Assembly (NCBI RefSeq): GCF_019711435.1
Contig: NZ_JAIGNK010000001.1
Location: 806,001 to 870,000 of the forward strand
Source of the DNA: Qipengyuania polymorpha
GTDB taxonomy: Bacteria; Pseudomonadota; Alphaproteobacteria; Sphingomonadales; Sphingomonadaceae
Reading direction: 5' to 3'
Length of the DNA: 64,000 nucleotides
In this document: piece after piece, positions 9,086 to 16,205 of the stretch
Position numbering within the stretch: the first letter of the stretch is position 1
Layout: every line of letters starts with the position of its first letter
The notes under the pieces: generated by a model
Databases searched by the model: none
Seen by the model: only the letters and a program-made list of their open reading frames with translations
Told to the model about the DNA's origin: nothing
Program-made: the position numbers and the translations under genes

Positions 9086-10257
9086 ACGAAGCCTCGCGGC
9101 TCAGCCGTACGCAGGAATATTCGCTCGCCGTCGCTGCCGCGGTGGTGACGGCCAACGCCTATTACATCCACCCGATTATCGGGGATGTCGCGACCCATTT
9201 CGGCGTCAGCGAGGCGCGCATCGGTATCGTGCCCGCGCTGAACCAGCTGGCCCTGGCAATCGGCATCCTGCTGCTCCTCCCGCTCGGCGACCGCTATTCG
9301 AACAAGCGCCTGACAATCATATTCGTCGCGGGACAAACGGCTTCGCTGGCTGTGATGACATTGGCGGCGAGCTTCGTCGGATTCACTGTCGGCTCCACGC
9401 TACTCGGCTTCTTCACCATCGCGCCCTACCTCCTGCCCGCCTACGCATCGAAGCGTGTCGCGCCTGAGAAGTTAGGACAGGTCACGGCCTTGCTCGCGGC
9501 GGGCGTCATTCTCGGCATTCTCGTCGCACGGGCCGGCGCAGGCTGGATTGCCGAGCACTATGGCTGGCGGCTCGTCTATTGGATAGCGACCGGCCTGATG
9601 CTGGCCGTGACGCTCGCCCTTCCCCGCCTGATGGAGGGGGGTGAGCGCGAGCGCAACGGGACGCGCTACTGGCCACTCGTCTTTTCGGTCTTCGCCCTTG
9701 CGCGAGAGCATCGCGAGGTCCTGCTGTCAGGCACGATACAGGCGCTAAACTTCGCGCAGTTCATTGCGCTGTGGCTCGCGCTGGCCCTGTACCTGACGGC
9801 GCCGCCGATGAATTACGGCACCGATGTCGTGGGCTATCTCGCCGCCATTGCTGCGGTGAGCATTCTTTCGACCCCGCGCCTTGGGCGCTGGGCGGATGCG
9901 GTTGGTGCTCGCAAGGCACGTTTCCTCCTGGCGATCATCCAGCTTGCGGGGCTCGCCCTCTTCTGGCCTCTGGGCGGGACATTGTGGGGTCTGGTAATCC
10001 CGCTCGTCATCGTGAACCTCGTGGGTCCGGGTGTCGACGTGACTGGACGCATGACTTTCCTTTCGCTCCAGCCGGACCTCAGGACACGGCTCACAACCGT
10101 CTACATAGTGCTGATGTTCATTGGCGGCGGCATCGGTAGCATCGGTTCCACCGCTGTTTACGACCTGTTTGGCTGGGGCGGCATTTGCGCGCTGCTTACG
10201 GCGTCTTCTGCCCTGCTGACGGGTTTGGCGTGGTGGGCGACGCGATTTGGCAGGTAA
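9070..10257 (+). CDS. MFS transporter
   Basis: 395 residues with about 12 hydrophobic segments, the length and layout of a major facilitator superfamily exporter. The loop after helix 2 has LPLGDRYSNKRL, the MFS motif A (GDRxSxKR), and the second half repeats it weakly as GRWADAVGARK. The substrate cannot be told. It starts inside the end of the dehalogenase gene, so transport of a related small molecule, or a simple shared transcript, is possible. The stop codon lies 1 base before a 20-base copy of the tRNA-Arg 3' end. Confidence 0.85.
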   Translation: MPPRVNEASRLSRTQEYSLAVAAAVVTANAYYIHPIIGDVATHFGVSEARIGIVPALNQLALAIGILLLLPLGDRYSNKRLTIIFVAGQTASLAVMTLAASFVGFTVGSTLLGFFTIAPYLLPAYASKRVAPEKLGQVTALLAAGVILGILVARAGAGWIAEHYGWRLVYWIATGLMLAVTLALPRLMEGGERERNGTRYWPLVFSVFALAREHREVLLSGTIQALNFAQFIALWLALALYLTAPPMNYGTDVVGYLAAIAAVSILSTPRLGRWADAVGARKARFLLAIIQLAGLALFWPLGGTLWGLVIPLVIVNLVGPGVDVTGRMTFLSLQPDLRTRLTTVYIVLMFIGGGIGSIGSTAVYDLFGWGGICALLTASSALLTGLAWWATRFGR

Positions 10258-10258
10258 G

Positions 10259-10278
10259 TTGGTGCGCCCGACAGGATT
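10259..10278 (-). repeat. Partial copy of the tRNA-Arg 3' end
   Basis: These 20 bases match 10387-10406, the 3' end of the tRNA-Arg(CCT) gene including the encoded CCA, with one mismatch (T at 10263 versus C at 10391). The copies are direct repeats 128 bases apart. Such a repeat is what an integration at a tRNA 3' end, or loss of a second tRNA copy, leaves behind. Nothing mobile is visible between them. Confidence 0.6.
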
Positions 10279-10352
10279 GCTGCGCTGCTTCGCAGCTACG
10301 CCGCCTCCGCTTCGCTCCGGCTCCAAACCGAGGTTGAACCTGAAGCGCCATA

Positions 10353-10390
10353 CCAAACGAGGCGGCCCTTTTCAGGACCGCCTCGTTTGG
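10353..10390. terminator. Hairpin directly 3' of tRNA-Arg
   Basis: A perfect 13-bp inverted repeat (10353-10365 with 10378-10390) around a 12-base loop. The right arm contains the encoded CCA of the tRNA on the minus strand, so the stem begins at the mature tRNA 3' end. No T-run follows on either strand, so it may be a processing or transcript-end structure rather than a classical intrinsic terminator. Confidence 0.5.
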
Positions 10391-10464
10391 CGCGCCCGAC
10401 AGGATTCGAACCTGTGGCCCCCAGATTAGGAATCTGGTGCTCTATCCGACTGAGCTACGGGCGC
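10388..10464 (-). tRNA. tRNA-Arg (anticodon CCT)
   Basis: 77 bases including an encoded CCA (10388-10390). On the minus strand the acceptor stem GCGCCCG pairs with CGGGCGC, the D arm reads AGCTCAGTCGGATAGAGC, the anticodon arm CCAGA-TTCCTAA-TCTGG shows anticodon CCT, and the T arm contains GGTTCGAATCC. This decodes the rare Arg codon AGG. It sits between the MFS and DUF1178 genes. Confidence 0.96.
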
Positions 10465-10503
10465 CCCCGGTGCGACCTATAACGTCGCCGCGCGAAGAAA
10501 CAA

Positions 10504-10968
10504 TCAGTTGAGTTTGTCGGGCTCGGCGATGGGGAAGAGGATGGGGGCGACGGATATGCCTTCCGACGCGAGGTCCTCGGCTTCCTTCTTGGTCGCCTTG
10601 CCGTGAATGGGGGCCTCGTCCTTCTCGCCATAATGCTGCGAGCGGGCCTCGTCGGCGAATTTGTCGCCCACCCATGTGCTGCTCTCGAGCGCCTTTGCCT
10701 GCGCCTTGGCGAGCTGCTTCAGGGCTTTTTCGACCTCGGGCGGCATCGGGGCATTAGATAGCTGCGCATCCTTGCTGGCAGCGCGCGGCTCTTTCTTGTT
10801 GCCTTTTGCGCCCACTGCCGGGGCCATCGGCGCCTTGCCGACGGTCTTGCTGCCGCATTCGGGGCAATCGACCAGCCCACGCTCTCGCTGGCTATCGTAG
10901 TCGGCGGACGAGCCGAACCAGCCCTCGAAACGGTGGCCATTGTCGCAGTGGAGGTCGTAGACAATCAT
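10504..10968 (-). CDS. DUF1178 family protein
   Basis: 154 residues from the ATG at 10968. The N-terminus MIVYDLHCDNGHRFEGWFGS and the first Cys pair plus CPECGSKTVGKAPMAP form a zinc-ribbon-like head (Cys8, then CxxC around 35-38). The middle is a charged linker, and the C-terminus holds the DUF1178 end sequence DEAPIHGKATKKEAEDLASEGI. The family is common in alphaproteobacteria and its function is unknown; the zinc ribbon suggests nucleic-acid or protein binding. It starts 7 bases after the amidase gene stop, in one transcription unit with that gene and grxC. Confidence 0.85.
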   Translation of the reverse strand: MIVYDLHCDNGHRFEGWFGSSADYDSQRERGLVDCPECGSKTVGKAPMAPAVGAKGNKKEPRAASKDAQLSNAPMPPEVEKALKQLAKAQAKALESSTWVGDKFADEARSQHYGEKDEAPIHGKATKKEAEDLASEGISVAPILFPIAEPDKLN

Positions 10969-10975
10969 CGCGGCG

Positions 10976-11791
10976 CTAATTGTCGATTTCGCGGCGGTTG
11001 GCAAGGCTCGGAACCTGGGCACGCACCTCTTCGATGCGCGAAAGGTCGATATCGGCGAAACCAAGGCCTGCCTCCTCCCCGCCCATGTCGAGCAGCACTT
11101 CGCCCCAGGGGTCGATGACGAGACTGTAGCCGTAGGTAGTCCGCCCGTCCGCATGCTTGCCCACCTGCGCCGCTGCGACAACGAACGCGCTGGCTTCGAT
11201 GGCCCGCGCGCGCTGCAGGACATGCCAGTGCGCCTTGCCGGTCGGTACAGTGAATGCGGCCGGGATGCTGATGCAATCGCATTGCTGTCTACCGAGCGCG
11301 TCGAACAGCGCGGGGAATCGTAGATCGTAGCAAATGGCTAGGCCCAGCCGCCCGACGGGCGTGTGCTCGACTACTACAGGATTGTCGCCAGCGGCATAGG
11401 CGTTCGATTCCCGCCAGCTTTCGCCCGTGGCAAGATCCACATCGAACATGTGCATTTTGTCGTAAGTGACCGGCTCAGCCCCGCAAGCCGGGAAATAGTA
11501 AGCGCGGTTGGCCAGCTTTTCACCGGCTGGGAAGGGCATCGAGCCGAGCGCAATATCGACACCGGTATTGGCAGCGACCTCGCTCAGACGCTCCGGAAAG
11601 TGCGCGTAGCCGCTATGGGCAATCGTCGCCGCCCCACGCTGCCTGTCGCGGTCGAGCAGGAGCGACATTTCCGGCGTGAAGAGGATGCCTGCCCCGCCCT
11701 CTCCTGCATCAACCGCAGCGCGTTCGATGGTGCGAAAATTTTCCTCCGGGTCGATGCCCGAGGTCATTTGCAGGACCGCAATGCGCGTCAT
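10976..11791 (-). CDS. Carbon-nitrogen hydrolase (nitrilase family amidase)
   Basis: 271 residues with the Glu-Lys-Cys triad of the nitrilase superfamily: Glu41 in LFTPEMS, Lys112 in YDKMHMFD and Cys154 in AICYDLRFP. The KMHMFDVD and CYDLRFP segments and the length fit the Nit1/omega-amidase branch, whose members hydrolyse deaminated glutathione or 2-oxo-acid amides. The tight link with glutaredoxin (its start abuts the grxC stop with no gap) supports a glutathione-repair role, as an inference. Cytosolic, no signal peptide. Confidence 0.88.
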   Translation of the reverse strand: MTRIAVLQMTSGIDPEENFRTIERAAVDAGEGGAGILFTPEMSLLLDRDRQRGAATIAHSGYAHFPERLSEVAANTGVDIALGSMPFPAGEKLANRAYYFPACGAEPVTYDKMHMFDVDLATGESWRESNAYAAGDNPVVVEHTPVGRLGLAICYDLRFPALFDALGRQQCDCISIPAAFTVPTGKAHWHVLQRARAIEASAFVVAAAQVGKHADGRTTYGYSLVIDPWGEVLLDMGGEEAGLGFADIDLSRIEEVRAQVPSLANRREIDN

Positions 11792-12055
11792 TCAGCCCTC
11801 GAGCAGCGCATCCAGCTTGCCCGCCCGTTCGAGCGCAGCGAGCTCGTCCGAGCCGCCGACGTAGGTTTCGCCGATGAAAATCTGCGGCACTGTGCGGGCC
11901 TGCGGGGCGCGCTGGAGCATTTCCTCGCGCTTGGGGCCGCCCATGGTGATGTCGTGTTCGTGATAGTCGGCGCCCTTCTCGTCGAGCAGGCGCTTGGCGC
12001 GAAAGCAGTAGCCGCAACCGAATTTGGTGTAGATGTCGATATGCGGTTGGCTCAT
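11792..12055 (-). CDS. grxC: Glutaredoxin 3
   Basis: 87 residues from the ATG at 12055. Redox-active motif C14-G-Y-C17, then the glutathione-binding TVPQIFIGETYVGGSDEL with the cis-Pro. The usual GrxC motif is CPYC; here the Pro is Gly. It reduces disulfides and mixed glutathione disulfides in the cytosol. It is the first gene of grxC-amidase-DUF1178 and is divergent from hsp20, sharing a 155-base control region. Confidence 0.93.
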   Translation of the reverse strand: MSQPHIDIYTKFGCGYCFRAKRLLDEKGADYHEHDITMGGPKREEMLQRAPQARTVPQIFIGETYVGGSDELAALERAGKLDALLEG

Positions 12056-12091
12056 GGAAAATCCTCTGCTGTTCGGGCTGCATGTGCGGTG

Positions 12092-12119
12092 CTTGAAAGC
12101 GTTTCGCAAGCGCCTATCT
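12092..12119 (+). promoter_or_regulatory. RpoH (sigma-32) heat-shock promoter for hsp20
   Basis: CTTGAAA at 12092-12098 and CCTATCT at 12113-12119 with 17 bases between CTTG and CCTATCT. This matches the alphaproteobacterial sigma-32 pattern (CTTG, 17-18 bases, CYTATNT). Transcription would start near 12126, just ahead of the ROSE-like leader. Confidence 0.7.
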
Positions 12120-12126
12120 TGATCGT

Positions 12127-12210
12127 GTCGCCGCATGGTGCGGCGGCTTGGGAGCGCCGCTTACGGGCTCCCTCTACATACTCAAATTGCTCACTGGAGG
12201 ATTTGTTTCG
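12127..12210 (+). promoter_or_regulatory. ROSE-like RNA thermometer in hsp20 5' leader
   Basis: Three hairpins in the leader. I: 12129-12135 with 12139-12145, a perfect 7-bp stem with a 3-base loop. II: 12150-12155 with 12167-12172. III: 12184-12204, where AAATTGCT (12184-12191) folds back on the ribosome site GGAGGATTT (12196-12204), leaving a central G-G mismatch. The TTGCT opposite the Shine-Dalgarno bases is the hallmark of ROSE elements that mask translation of alphaproteobacterial small heat-shock genes at low temperature and melt when warm. Confidence 0.75.
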
Positions 12211-12678
12211 ATGAACCGTTTCGACACCACCCCCTATCGCCGTTCCACCGTCGGTTTCGACCGCCTGTTCGACCTGATGGAACGCCAGGCGCGCAATGCC
12301 GGCGGCGATAACTACCCCCCCTTCAATATCGAGCGCCGTGACGAGGACGAGTATCGCATTACTCTCGCCGTCGCAGGGTTCCGCTCGGAAGACCTCGACA
12401 TTACCGCGCAGCAGAACCTGCTGACCATCCAAGGCCGCAAGCGCGACGACCAGCCCGAGGGCGAGATGCTGCATGTCGGCATCGCCAACCGCGGGTTCGA
12501 GCGCCGCTTCGACCTGGCTGACTATGTCCGGGTCGAGAATGCCGACCTCAAGGACGGCATGCTCTACATCGACCTCGTGCGCGAAGTGCCCGAGGCGATG
12601 AAGCCGAAGAAGATTTCGATCGGCGGGCAGAAGACGCTCGAAATCGTCAAGGATGACGAAGACAGCGCCGCAGCCTGA
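12211..12678 (+). CDS. ibpA: Small heat-shock protein, Hsp20/IbpA family
   Basis: 155 residues. After a short N-terminal arm (FDTTPYRRSTVGFDRLFDLME, the IbpA-type start) the alpha-crystallin domain spans about residues 33-125: FNIERRDEDEYRITLAVAGF, then LTIQGRK, GIANRGFERRFDLADYV and ADLKDGMLYIDLVREVPE. Such proteins form oligomers that hold unfolding proteins for refolding by DnaK/ClpB. The ATG at 12211 follows TGGAGG. Control appears to be double: an RpoH promoter and a ROSE-like thermometer. The C-terminus has the PKKISI motif. A terminator follows. Confidence 0.93.
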   Translation: MNRFDTTPYRRSTVGFDRLFDLMERQARNAGGDNYPPFNIERRDEDEYRITLAVAGFRSEDLDITAQQNLLTIQGRKRDDQPEGEMLHVGIANRGFERRFDLADYVRVENADLKDGMLYIDLVREVPEAMKPKKISIGGQKTLEIVKDDEDSAAA

Positions 12679-12696
12679 GGCTGACACAAGGCAACT

Positions 12697-12730
12697 AAAG
12701 GCGGTGCCTCGCGAGGGGCGCCGCCTTTTT
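12697..12730 (+). terminator. Intrinsic terminator after hsp20
   Basis: AAAGGCGG (12697-12704) pairs with CCGCCTTT (12721-12728) around a GC-rich loop, and the stem runs into a T-tract (12726-12730). It lies 19 bases after the hsp20 stop. Confidence 0.8.
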
Positions 12731-12743
12731 CGTGAGCGTTCAC

Positions 12744-12778
12744 AAAATGAAAGGGGGCGACACCTTGGTGCCACCCCC
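12744..12778 (-). terminator. Strong intrinsic terminator on minus strand
   Basis: On the minus strand GGGGGTGGCACC pairs with GGTGTCGCCCCC (12753-12778, 11-12 bp with a minimal loop), followed by TTTCATTTT (12752-12744). No annotated minus-strand gene ends here: pyrG stops about 275 bases upstream. It therefore points to an unannotated minus-strand transcript. Confidence 0.65.
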
Positions 12779-12900
12779 GCGACGACTAGCGCCGCCAAGC
12801 CTCGGATTCGGCCGTCCGGGTCGCAGAAGACGACCGGGTTCGAGGCAAGCCCCACCGCTTGCACGAAGCGTTAATCCGTTGGTACTCGGTAGCTTTTGAC
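12744..12900 (-). ncRNA. Candidate small RNA, about 155 nt
   Basis: Bounded by a TTGACA-N17-GCTTAT promoter-like pair (-35 at 12935-12930, weak -10 at 12912-12907) and by the terminator ending at 12744. Within it GCAAGC/GCTTGC, GGTCG/CGACC and GCCTCG/CGAGGC can form stems. No known RNA family (tmRNA, SRP RNA, RNase P RNA) signature is seen. This is an inference from structure and context only. Confidence 0.3.
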
Positions 12901-13053
12901 AACCGAATAAGCCTGTCCTGCAACAATTATGTCAAAAGATAAAGGCAGGCTGAGCGTGGTGAAAGCCACCCGGTGTCGCACATATACAAATCACCTCGCA
13001 CGACCTGAATGATTACAGGTGTTTACGCGAGATCGGCGGATGGAAAAAAATTT

Positions 13054-14688
13054 CTAAACGAGACGCGCCTGTTCGAGCGCCGCTCCAATGAAGCCGGCAA
13101 ACAGGGGGTGCGGGTCGAAAGGCTTGGACTTGAGTTCGGGGTGGAATTGCACGCCGACGAACCAGGGATGGTCGGGCCGTTCGACGATTTCGGGCAGCAG
13201 GCCGTCGGGCGACATGCCCGAGAAGATCAGGCCCTGCTTCTCCAGCGGCTCGATGTATTTGCCGTTGACCTCGTAACGGTGCCGATGGCGCTCCGAAATT
13301 TCGGTGGCGCCACCGTAGATCGAAGAGACATGGCTGTTGGCCGCCAGCTTTGCGTCATAGGCACCAAGGCGCATCGTGCCACCGAGGTCGCCGCCGGCTT
13401 CGCGCTTCTGCAAGCCTTCTTCGGTCATCCATTCGGTGATGATGCCCACCACGGGTTCTTCGGTGCTGCCGAACTCGGTCGAGCTCGCCTGTGCGAACCC
13501 GGCATTACGGGCACCTTCCACGCAGGCCATCTGCATGCCGAGGCAAATGCCGAGGAACGGCACCTTGCGTTCGCGGGCGAAGCGGACACTGGCAATCTTG
13601 CCCTCGCTTCCGCGTTCGCCGAAGCCGCCTGGGACGAGGATGCCGTGCATCGGTTCGAGCTGTGCGGCAATGTCGCTGTCGCTCTGCTCGAAGACTTCGG
13701 CATCGATCCACTTGATGTTGACCTTGACGCGGTGCGCCATGCCGCCGTGGATGAGCGCCTCATTCAACGACTTGTAGGCATCCTGCAGGCCGACATATTT
13801 GCCGACCACGCCGATGGTGACTTCGCCTTCCGGGTTCGATTTGCGGTCCACCACATCGTACCAGCGAGAGAGGTCGGGTTCGGGTGCATCGGTGATGCCG
13901 AAACCACGGAGAACTTCCGTGTCGAGGCCTTCTGCGTGATACTGCAGCGGGACTGAGTAAATCGACGGCGCGTCGAGTGCGGGAATGACCGCTTCCTTGC
14001 GCACGTTGCAGAAGTTCGCGATTTTCTGGCGCTCGCCATCGGGAATGGGATGTTCGGCGCGGCACAGCAGCACGTCGGGCTTGATGCCGAGGCTGGCGAG
14101 TTCGCGAACCGAGTGCTGGGTCGGCTTGGTTTTGAGTTCACCTGCGGCCGCGATGTAGGGCACCAGCGTTACGTGGACGCTGAGCGACTGCATCGGCTCG
14201 AGCTCGTTACGCAGCTGGCGAATGGCTTCCATGAAGGGAAGGCTCTCGATGTCGCCCACCGTGCCGCCGATTTCGCACAGGATGAAATCGTGATCGTCCT
14301 GCCCGGCGAGCGCGAATTCCTTGATCGCATCGGTGACGTGCGGAACCACCTGCACGGTCGCGCCGAGATAGTCGCCGCGGCGTTCCTTGGCGATGATCTG
14401 CTGGTAGACGCGGCCGCTCGTGATGTTGTCGCCCTGATGCGCCGAGACGCCGGTGAAGCGCTCGTAATGGCCGAGGTCGAGGTCGGTTTCCGCCCCGTCG
14501 TCGGTCACATAGACCTCGCCATGCTGATACGGGCTCATCGTGCCCGGATCGACATTGAGGTAGGGGTCGAACTTACGAATGCGGACCTTGTAGCCACGCG
14601 CCTGGAGGAGGGCAGCAAGCGATGCTGCCATGAGACCTTTGCCAAGCGAGGAGACCACGCCGCCGGTGATGAATATATACCGCGCCAT
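13054..14688 (-). CDS. pyrG: CTP synthase
   Basis: 544 residues, full length. The N-terminal synthetase domain begins [17 protein letters not shown] (P-loop) and has the acidic [12 protein letters not shown]g site. The C-terminal class I glutamine amidotransferase has the nucleophile in [12 protein letters not shown] and the His/Glu pair in GVQFHPE. It makes CTP from UTP, ATP and glutamine. It is the last gene of tpiA-secG-pyrG; about 100 bases separate it from secG. Confidence 0.97.
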   Translation of the reverse strand: MARYIFITGGVVSSLGKGLMAASLAALLQARGYKVRIRKFDPYLNVDPGTMSPYQHGEVYVTDDGAETDLDLGHYERFTGVSAHQGDNITSGRVYQQIIAKERRGDYLGATVQVVPHVTDAIKEFALAGQDDHDFILCEIGGTVGDIESLPFMEAIRQLRNELEPMQSLSVHVTLVPYIAAAGELKTKPTQHSVRELASLGIKPDVLLCRAEHPIPDGERQKIANFCNVRKEAVIPALDAPSIYSVPLQYHAEGLDTEVLRGFGITDAPEPDLSRWYDVVDRKSNPEGEVTIGVVGKYVGLQDAYKSLNEALIHGGMAHRVKVNIKWIDAEVFEQSDSDIAAQLEPMHGILVPGGFGERGSEGKIASVRFARERKVPFLGICLGMQMACVEGARNAGFAQASSTEFGSTEEPVVGIITEWMTEEGLQKREAGGDLGGTMRLGAYDAKLAANSHVSSIYGGATEISERHRHRYEVNGKYIEPLEKQGLIFSGMSPDGLLPEIVERPDHPWFVGVQFHPELKSKPFDPHPLFAGFIGAALEQARLV

Positions 14689-14792
14689 GGGAGTCGGGCC
14701 TTAAGCGTGCGTGTTGAGTCGGCGCAAGGGAAAAGGCGCGTGGAAACGCGCGCTATCCACCATAGCGCATGCGAATTGCGATGAAGCGAGCC

Positions 14793-15140
14793 TTATTCCG
14801 CGAGCGGAACGTCGGTGGCCGGGGTTTCTGCAGGTGCCGGTGCCGTGCTGCCGAGGGGGCCATCGTTCACCGGTTCGACCGTCCGGTCGAGTGTCGATTC
14901 GATTTCGCCGGAACCCACGCCTTCCACCGCCAGTGCGGCCAGCGCAATCGACAGTGCGACAAACGTCACGGCCAGCCACTTCGTCGAGCGGGTGAGGAAA
15001 TCGGCTGCGCCGCGAGCGCTGAGCATGCCGCTGGGGCTGCCGCCGATTCCCAGGCCACCGCCTTCGCTGCGCTGCATCAGGATGACCGCGATGAGTGCTG
15101 CTGCGACAATCGCCTGCACGACGGTGAGGAAGACGAACAT
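14793..15140 (-). CDS. secG: Preprotein translocase subunit SecG
   Basis: 115 residues. Two membrane helices (about 3-20 and 54-72) are joined by the conserved loop LMQRSEGGGLGIGG...SARGAADFLTRSTK, which defines SecG. After the second helix there is an acidic, Ala/Pro/Thr-rich tail of about 40 residues, as in many alphaproteobacteria. It assists SecYEG-mediated export in the inner membrane. Lies between tpiA and pyrG, a conserved order. Confidence 0.92.
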   Translation of the reverse strand: MFVFLTVVQAIVAAALIAVILMQRSEGGGLGIGGSPSGMLSARGAADFLTRSTKWLAVTFVALSIALAALAVEGVGSGEIESTLDRTVEPVNDGPLGSTAPAPAETPATDVPLAE

Positions 15141-15223
15141 GGGTAAACTCTACTCTCAAATCAGGACTTGAGCGCCGCATCTAGTCGCAGCGCCGCAAAA
15201 CGGCAAGGTGCGCCGGATTTGCT

Positions 15224-15985
15224 TCAGGCGTCTTCGGTTTCGGAAGCTGCCACCACGATGCCGAGGAAGCTCTCCGCCGACAGGCTGGCACCTCCCACTA
15301 GGGCCCCGCCCACTTCCGGGATGGACAGGATTTCCCGCGCGTTGTCGGGCTTTACAGACCCGCCATAGAGGATGCGCACTTCAGCCGAGGTTTCTTCGCC
15401 ATAGGTTTCGTCGAGCAGCTGGCGAATCGCCTTGTGCATCGCCTCGATGTCCTTGGGTGTGGCGGTCTTGCCCGTGCCGATTGCCCAGACAGGTTCGTAG
15501 GCAACGGTCAGCCGCTCGGCGGCATCATCGATCTGCGGCAGGCTTGCTTTCAATTGCTTGAGCACGAACTCTTCCGCTTCGCCGGCTTCGCGCACTTTCA
15601 GCGTTTCACCGCAGCACAGGATGATCCGCAGGCCCGCGTCGAGGGCGCTGTCGATCTTGGCATTGATGAGCTTGTTCGTTTCCTTGTGGTCCGCGCGCCG
15701 TTCGCTGTGGCCGAGGATCACGAATTTCGCTCCGGCATCGGCGATCATCGACGCCGAGATATCGCCGGTGTGCGCGCCGTCTTCGCCCGGAAATACGTCC
15801 TGAGCGCCCACGCCGATTTGCTCCGCCTCGCGGTGAACAGCATGGATAAGGGTGTAAGGCGGCGCCACGGCCACTTCGGCCTTCATATAGCGCTGCGCGG
15901 CACGGTCGATGGCGCGCGCTTCGGAGAGCATGGCGCGCGTGCCGTTCATCTTCCAGTTGCCGACAATGTAGGGCCGTTCGGCCAT
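15224..15985 (-). CDS. tpiA: Triose-phosphate isomerase
   Basis: 253 residues from the ATG at 15985, preceded by GGAAG 7 bases upstream; an in-frame ATG 18 bases further up lacks such a site. Catalytic residues Lys12 (GNWKMNG), His93 (LGHSERR) and Glu164 (AYEPVWAIGTG) are all visible, plus the phosphate loop LYGGSV. It interconverts dihydroxyacetone phosphate and glyceraldehyde 3-phosphate. First gene of tpiA-secG-pyrG, divergent from ppiD over a 220-base region; a TATATA at about 16028-16034 on this strand could be its -10 box. Confidence 0.96.
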   Translation of the reverse strand: MAERPYIVGNWKMNGTRAMLSEARAIDRAAQRYMKAEVAVAPPYTLIHAVHREAEQIGVGAQDVFPGEDGAHTGDISASMIADAGAKFVILGHSERRADHKETNKLINAKIDSALDAGLRIILCCGETLKVREAGEAEEFVLKQLKASLPQIDDAAERLTVAYEPVWAIGTGKTATPKDIEAMHKAIRQLLDETYGEETSAEVRILYGGSVKPDNAREILSIPEVGGALVGGASLSAESFLGIVVAASETEDA

Positions 15986-16205
15986 AGAATTACTTCCCGT
16001 CATGAATCGTAAATGCAGCGAGGCGCTATATAGGGGCTGATAGCCGCTCCGCTAGCCGTGGTTTGTTTATCCGTCAAAACCGGATGGGACCTGTTGCGGC
16101 GAGGTCGCAGGGCGGATAAAGCGCGCTGCTCAAACCGGCGATACGCCGCTTCCCGTCCGGAAGCAGGTCGCGCCCAATGCAGATGAAAAGGCCCTTTCGC
16201 AAGCC

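Larger units (their letters stand above)
12731..13053. other. Non-coding stretch between hsp20 terminator and pyrG
   Basis: About 320 bases without a convincing gene. It holds a strong minus-strand terminator (12744-12778), several nested inverted repeats (12800-12865), a perfect TTGACA -35 box on the minus strand (12930-12935), a 9-base inverted repeat (12893-12901 with 12930-12938) and a short dyad at 13003-13020. A 42-codon minus-strand frame from a GTG near 12864 runs through the terminator stem and is not accepted as a gene. A small RNA on the minus strand is the best explanation. Confidence 0.5.

Noticed and set aside
10247-10429. 60-codon frame containing the sequence ARQDSNLWPPD
   Set aside because: This peptide is the well-known false translation of a tRNA 3' half; the region is the tRNA and its hairpin.
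12052-12864. Minus-strand frame beginning near 12864 with a PAS-like NPVVFCDPDGR segment
   Set aside because: The frame continues through a strong terminator and antisense through hsp20; the PAS-like string is only 11 residues.
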